7,802 nt of DNA, from NCBI GenBank assembly GCA_017557475.1, contig JAFYYO010000035.1:1-7802 (forward strand), in the 5' to 3' direction. Under the pieces are notes generated by a model. It had not been told where the DNA came from. It was given only the letters and a program-made list of their open reading frames with translations, and did no database searches. Shown in pieces: positions 4,888-7,802 of the stretch. This DNA comes from Bacteroidaceae bacterium. Lineage in GTDB: Bacteria > Bacteroidota > Bacteroidia > Bacteroidales > Bacteroidaceae. Position 1 is the stretch's first letter. Every line of letters starts with the position of its first letter. The position numbers were made by a program, and so were the translations under genes.

Positions 4888-6387
4888 ATGAAACGAAGCT
4901 ACATATGGCTCATCTGCCTCGTAGTCTGCATAGCATTCATCTCGCTGCTTTACCTGCAGGGACGTTATGCAGAAGCAATGGTCAGGATGCGAAGGGAACA
5001 ATTCAACGAGAATGTTTGGCGCAGCCTCGACCAAGCATCGCGCGAATTGGAGAAAGCCGAAACCTATCGCTACCTGCAGACCGTGCTTTCCGAACACGAC
5101 ACAGGGAAAAGCGGAACCGTTCTGCCTGACAGTTCCCGCATCCCGCATTACATGCAGCCTATCGACACTCTGCCGAGCACAGGCAACCTATCCTTCGGCT
5201 CGCTCTCGATAAACCGCTACAACAAAGTGGCAGAGACCATCAGCAACCTGCAGAAGCACGTTCGCGAAGCCTACATATACGAACAGGGTGTGCTCGACGA
5301 GGTCATCTATATGGTAATGTACACGGCAAGCGAGAAGAGGCTCCAAGACCGACTCAATCCTGCTGTACTCGACGGCTGCCTTCGCAGTGCACTGCAAGCA
5401 AACGGCATCACCCTACCCTTCCACTTCATCGTCTATACAAGCGACGGCAGGGAAGTCTACCGTTGCGAAGACTATACAGAAGAAGGCAATGACCCGAGCT
5501 ATCAGCAGACACTCTTCCGAAGCGACCCGATGGGACAGATGGGAACTGTCGTCATACACTTCCCCGACCAAAAGCAAATCATTCGTGGCGTTGCAGGTTA
5601 TGTGGCACCCGCTATGGGCTTCACCATCATTCTGCTGCTCACCTCACTCATCACCATCTATCTTATTGTGCGTCAGAAGCGCATCAGCGAGATGAAGAAG
5701 GACTTCATCCACAATATGACGCACGAGTTCAAGACACCTATCTCAACCATCTCCATCGCAGCACAAATGCTTGCGGACAAGAGTGTGAACAAGAGCGAAG
5801 AGACTTATGAACGCCTCGGAAACGTCATCGACGGCGAGACACGACGCCTTCGCTATCAGGTAGAGAAAGTCCTGCAGATGAGCCTCTTCGACAACAACAA
5901 CATCGCCCTGAAGCTACAGGAACTCGATGCCAACGAGATAACGGAAAACGTGGTCGACACCTTCTCCCTGAAAGTGACACAGATTGGCGGCACACTCGAT
6001 ATGCGGCTCGAAGCATACAACCCCTTCATCAATGCCGACGAGATGCACTTCACGAACATCATCTTCAACCTCTTGGACAATGCCTTCAAGTATCGACAGG
6101 AAGACAAGCCGCTTGCCATACAGGTACACACCTACAATCAGGGCGACACACACTTCTGCATCAGCATTTCCGACAACGGCATCGGCATCGGGAAGGACAA
6201 CCTGAAGCGCATCTTCGACAAGTTCTATCGCGTTCATACAGGCGACAAGCACAACGTCAAAGGCTTCGGTCTCGGCTTGGCATACGTGCAGAAGATGGTA
6301 GAACTGCATCACGGCACCATTAAAGCCTCAAGCGAACCCGCCAAAGGAACCAAGTTTACCATAACATTACCTTTAGCAGAAGACTGA
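4888..6387 (+). CDS. rprX: RprX-type membrane sensor histidine kinase
   Basis: The 499-residue product has a short cytoplasmic N-terminus, transmembrane segment 1 (about 6-24), a periplasmic sensor region of about 210 residues with no recognised domain, transmembrane segment 2 (about 236-262), then the kinase core. Kinase motifs are the H-box HNMTHEFKTP with the phosphorylated His279, N-box N394-LLDN, G1 D429-NGIG, F-box IFDKFYRVHTGD (442-453) and G2 GFGLGLAYV (459-467); all look intact. The pairing with an RprY-like regulator and the similarity in size to Bacteroides fragilis RprX support the name. Family knowledge: the RprXY pair was found in B. fragilis by effects on tetracycline resistance and porin expression; its natural signal is not settled. 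The start at 4888 is the only ATG that keeps transmembrane segment 1. It is probably cotranscribed with rprY, 68 bp downstream. Confidence 0.9.
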   Translation: MKRSYIWLICLVVCIAFISLLYLQGRYAEAMVRMRREQFNENVWRSLDQASRELEKAETYRYLQTVLSEHDTGKSGTVLPDSSRIPHYMQPIDTLPSTGNLSFGSLSINRYNKVAETISNLQKHVREAYIYEQGVLDEVIYMVMYTASEKRLQDRLNPAVLDGCLRSALQANGITLPFHFIVYTSDGREVYRCEDYTEEGNDPSYQQTLFRSDPMGQMGTVVIHFPDQKQIIRGVAGYVAPAMGFTIILLLTSLITIYLIVRQKRISEMKKDFIHNMTHEFKTPISTISIAAQMLADKSVNKSEETYERLGNVIDGETRRLRYQVEKVLQMSLFDNNNIALKLQELDANEITENVVDTFSLKVTQIGGTLDMRLEAYNPFINADEMHFTNIIFNLLDNAFKYRQEDKPLAIQVHTYNQGDTHFCISISDNGIGIGKDNLKRIFDKFYRVHTGDKHNVKGFGLGLAYVQKMVELHHGTIKASSEPAKGTKFTITLPLAED

Positions 6388-6390
6388 AAG

Positions 6391-6418
6391 ATGGAAGAAG
6401 TATGATGGAAGAAGTATG
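6391..6418. repeat. Exact 14-bp tandem duplication ATGGAAGAAGTATG x2
   Basis: Copies lie at 6391-6404 and 6405-6418, immediately after the rprX stop. Each copy starts with ATG and reads Met-Glu-Glu-Val-stop. The first stop overlaps the second start in TGATG (6403-6407). A recent duplication is the simplest reading. Confidence 0.85.
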
Positions 6419-6455
6419 AAGTATAAGCTTTAATAACCTTTAAAATAGAAAGACA

Positions 6456-7175
6456 ATGGAAATGAAAACTATGGAACAGAAACTGCACATTCTGCTTTGC
6501 GAGGACGAAGAGAGCCTCGGAATGCTTGTTCGTGAGTACCTCGAAGCAAAAGGCTACGACGCTGAACTCTTCCTCGACGGCGAGGCAGGCTATCGTGCCT
6601 TCATGAAAAGAAAGTTCGACATGTGTCTGCTCGACGTGATGATGCCCAAGATGGACGGCTTTGCTCTTGCAAAGGAAATCCGTCTCGTCAACTCGGAAAT
6701 CCCCATCATCTTCCTCACAGCAAAGAACCTGAAGGAAGACATATTGGAAGGTTTCAAACTCGGAGCCGACGACTACCTCACAAAACCCTTCTCGATGGAC
6801 GAACTCGTGTATCGCATGGAAGCCATCCTGCGCCGCGTGAAGAGCAAGGAACAGAAGAACCTTACCCGCTTCCAACTCGGTAAGTTCGTCTTCGACACAC
6901 AGCGTCAAGTGCTCATTCTCGGCGAAGAACAGACGAAACTGACCACGAAAGAATGCGAACTGCTCACCCTGCTTTGCGTACACGTCAACGACGTTCTTGA
7001 GCGCGACCTTGCACTTAAGACCATTTGGATGGACGATAACTACTTCAATGCCCGCAGCATGGACGTCTATATCACGAAGTTGCGCAAGCTCCTCAAGGGC
7101 GATCCCGACATCGAAATCAACAATGTTCACGGCAGAGGTTATCGCCTCATTGTGCCCAACTTAATGCAAGGATAA
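6456..7175 (+). CDS. rprY: RprY-type OmpR/PhoB response regulator
   Basis: The 239-residue product has a receiver domain (about 9-125) and a winged-helix DNA-binding domain (about 136-233). Receiver residues are the acidic pair E16-D17, phospho-acceptor D60 in LLDVMMPKMDG, T88 and K110 in LTKPFS. The output domain ends in the typical MDVYITKLRKLL and VHGRGYRL segments (202-213 and 224-231). It should be phosphorylated by RprX and bind promoter DNA as a dimer. Three Met codons lie close together (6456, 6462, 6471); 6456 is chosen as the longest, but the family pattern 'xEKLxILLCEDE' would also fit a start at 6471. The upstream region has AGAAAGACA but no consensus -7 box, so transcription from rprX is likely. 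No strong plus-strand terminator follows directly. Confidence 0.93.
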   Translation: MEMKTMEQKLHILLCEDEESLGMLVREYLEAKGYDAELFLDGEAGYRAFMKRKFDMCLLDVMMPKMDGFALAKEIRLVNSEIPIIFLTAKNLKEDILEGFKLGADDYLTKPFSMDELVYRMEAILRRVKSKEQKNLTRFQLGKFVFDTQRQVLILGEEQTKLTTKECELLTLLCVHVNDVLERDLALKTIWMDDNYFNARSMDVYITKLRKLLKGDPDIEINNVHGRGYRLIVPNLMQG

Positions 7176-7178
7176 AAA

Positions 7179-7265
7179 ACATCACGTGTGTCATTGCCAA
7201 TCATAACGTGTATCATTCGCAAACATCACGTGTATCATTTGGCAATTAAACGTGCTTAGTTGACA
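7179..7265. repeat. 22-bp tandem repeat with CACGTG core, three copies plus one degenerate
   Basis: Units lie at 7179-7200, 7201-7222 and 7223-7245, with a decayed fourth copy at 7246-7265. The approximate consensus is nCATcACGTGTaTCATT followed by nGCAA. CACGTG is exact in copies 1 and 3 and AACGTG in copies 2 and 4. The copy spacing of 22-23 bp is about two helical turns, so a protein could see all copies on one DNA face. The array lies between two convergent genes, not upstream of any gene. No function is known to me. Confidence 0.75.
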
Positions 7266-7280
7266 GACACGACACAGGTA

Positions 7281-7323
7281 GAAAAAGCACCGCCCCGAAA
7301 GGTATTTCCTTCGAGGCGGTGTT
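7281..7323 (-). terminator. Intrinsic terminator of the outer-membrane protein gene, possibly bidirectional
   Basis: CACCGCC (7288-7294) pairs with GGCGGTG (7315-7321). An inner stem CGAA-GG / CCTTCG (7296-7302 with 7308-7313, one bulged A) closes a TATTT loop. Read on the minus strand, the stem is followed by TTTTTC (complement of 7281-7286), the signature of an intrinsic terminator for the gene ending at 7347. On the plus strand the following bases are only moderately T-rich, so it may also stop rprXY transcripts less efficiently. Confidence 0.85.
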
Positions 7324-7346
7324 ATGTTTATATCAGACCGATTGGC

Positions 7347-7802
7347 TTAGAAGACGTAGCCTACAGTGAACATGAAGTTGTTTGTCGTAGAAACCTTCTC
7401 GTCACAGTTCGTACCGATGTTAGGCAGCATACCGCCTTCCTTTGTCTCCTTCGTAGTCAGCTCAGGAGAACTCTTGTGACCTGCGAATGGTCTAATGTCG
7501 AGCATATAGGCAAAGCCGAAGGAATAATTCTTATAGAAGCCATTCACACCGAACTGTACTCCCGGTTGCAGGAGTTTACCCACATGAAGTTTGTGGTCGA
7601 AAGCCGTCATATAAGGGGTGCTTTCGCCATAGTCTTCAGGTCCACGGTCAGTCTTCATCAAACTTGCCGTATAAATCTTCTCTTCGCCCTTGTTGGTTAC
7701 AGGAATCGAACCGTCCAACTGATGAGCAGTAGCCTTACGCTTTGCCATAACATTGAAACGGAAATACATACCTGCGAAGGGTGCCAAGGTAAGGTCTTCT
7801 AC
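7347..7802 (-). CDS. Outer-membrane beta-barrel protein, C-terminal part
   Basis: The minus-strand frame is open from the window edge to the stop TAA (complement of 7347-7349), giving 151 residues with the N-terminus outside. Residues alternate hydrophobic and polar in strand-like stretches (LAPFAGMYFRFNV, LLQPGVQFGVNGFY, YSFGFAYMLDIR and NNFMFTVGYVF). These stretches are separated by charged loops, as in porin-like beta barrels. The protein ends in Phe after an aromatic-rich last strand, matching the C-terminal signal read by the BAM insertion machinery. The exact family cannot be told without the N-terminus; it resembles small Bacteroidales 'outer membrane beta-barrel' proteins. It converges on rprY and has its own terminator. 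The TTG within the fragment is read as Leu, not as a start. Confidence 0.75.
   Translation of the reverse strand, partial: VEDLTLAPFAGMYFRFNVMAKRKATAHQLDGSIPVTNKGEEKIYTASLMKTDRGPEDYGESTPYMTAFDHKLHVGKLLQPGVQFGVNGFYKNYSFGFAYMLDIRPFAGHKSSPELTTKETKEGGMLPNIGTNCDEKVSTTNNFMFTVGYVF

Noticed and set aside
4871..4891. Mini-frame MNTFAV with its stop overlapping the rprX ATG (ATGA)
   Set aside because: It overlaps the -7 promoter box, so transcripts from that promoter would not contain its start codon.
6434..6442. Separate promoter for rprY (TAACCTTTA region)
   Set aside because: The spacing inside the box is off by one and the last base differs from TTTG; no -33 element is seen. Cotranscription with rprX is simpler.
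6309..7130. Antisense open frame of 273 codons across rprY and the end of rprX
   Set aside because: It overlaps two well-supported genes, has no promoter or recognisable domain, and is a shadow of their codon usage.
7179..7265. CRISPR array
   Set aside because: The units are contiguous with no unique spacers, only three full copies exist and no cas genes are present.
7176..7280. Small protein genes in the convergent spacer
   Set aside because: Only very short frames are present (for example about 15 codons on the minus strand), and they are made of the tandem repeat itself.

Overview
The window looks like a chromosomal segment from a member of the order Bacteroidales, most likely Prevotella or a close relative. 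Four things suggest this: an HU-related DNA-binding protein of the Bacteroidetes type, a RprX/RprY two-component pair, an EF-G paralogue with the sequence signature of Bacteroides EF-G2, and Bacteroidetes-style -7 promoter boxes (TAnnTTTG) combined with a general lack of Shine-Dalgarno sequences. The genes prefer C-ending codons, which leaves many long open but spurious antisense frames.

Layout, left to right. (1) 1-429, the 3' part of an HU-like gene, followed by a 175-bp spacer with a GC-rich hairpin, a 16-bp palindrome, a run of TTTTCAC heptamers and a promoter box. (2) 605-1306, a small lipoprotein with an FKBP-like fold. (3) 1307-1399, a spacer built largely from two different 7-bp-periodic arrays. 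(4) 1400-2512, the heme chaperone HemW, apparently starting at TTG. (5) 2513-2615, a spacer with a candidate promoter enclosed by a 16-bp inverted repeat. (6) 2616-4772, the EF-G paralogue. (7) 4773-4887, a spacer with a strong intrinsic terminator followed at once by a consensus promoter. (8) 4888-6387 and 6456-7175, histidine kinase RprX and response regulator RprY. (9) 7176-7346, a convergent spacer with a 22-bp tandem repeat and the terminator of the next gene. (10) 7347-7802, minus strand, the C-terminal part of an outer-membrane beta-barrel protein.

Functionally this is a conserved-type region: heme delivery, a specialised translation factor, and an envelope/stress two-component system. 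No phage, transposon, CRISPR or defence genes are visible. The most unusual signals are non-coding. They are the inverted repeat around the EF-G2 promoter, the 7-bp (or 14-bp) periodicity recurring in several separate spacers, the 22-bp CACGTG-containing array after rprY, and a consensus promoter whose expected start point falls on the rprX start codon. The main protein-level oddity is the EF-G paralogue, which lacks the catalytic histidine of its G3 motif.
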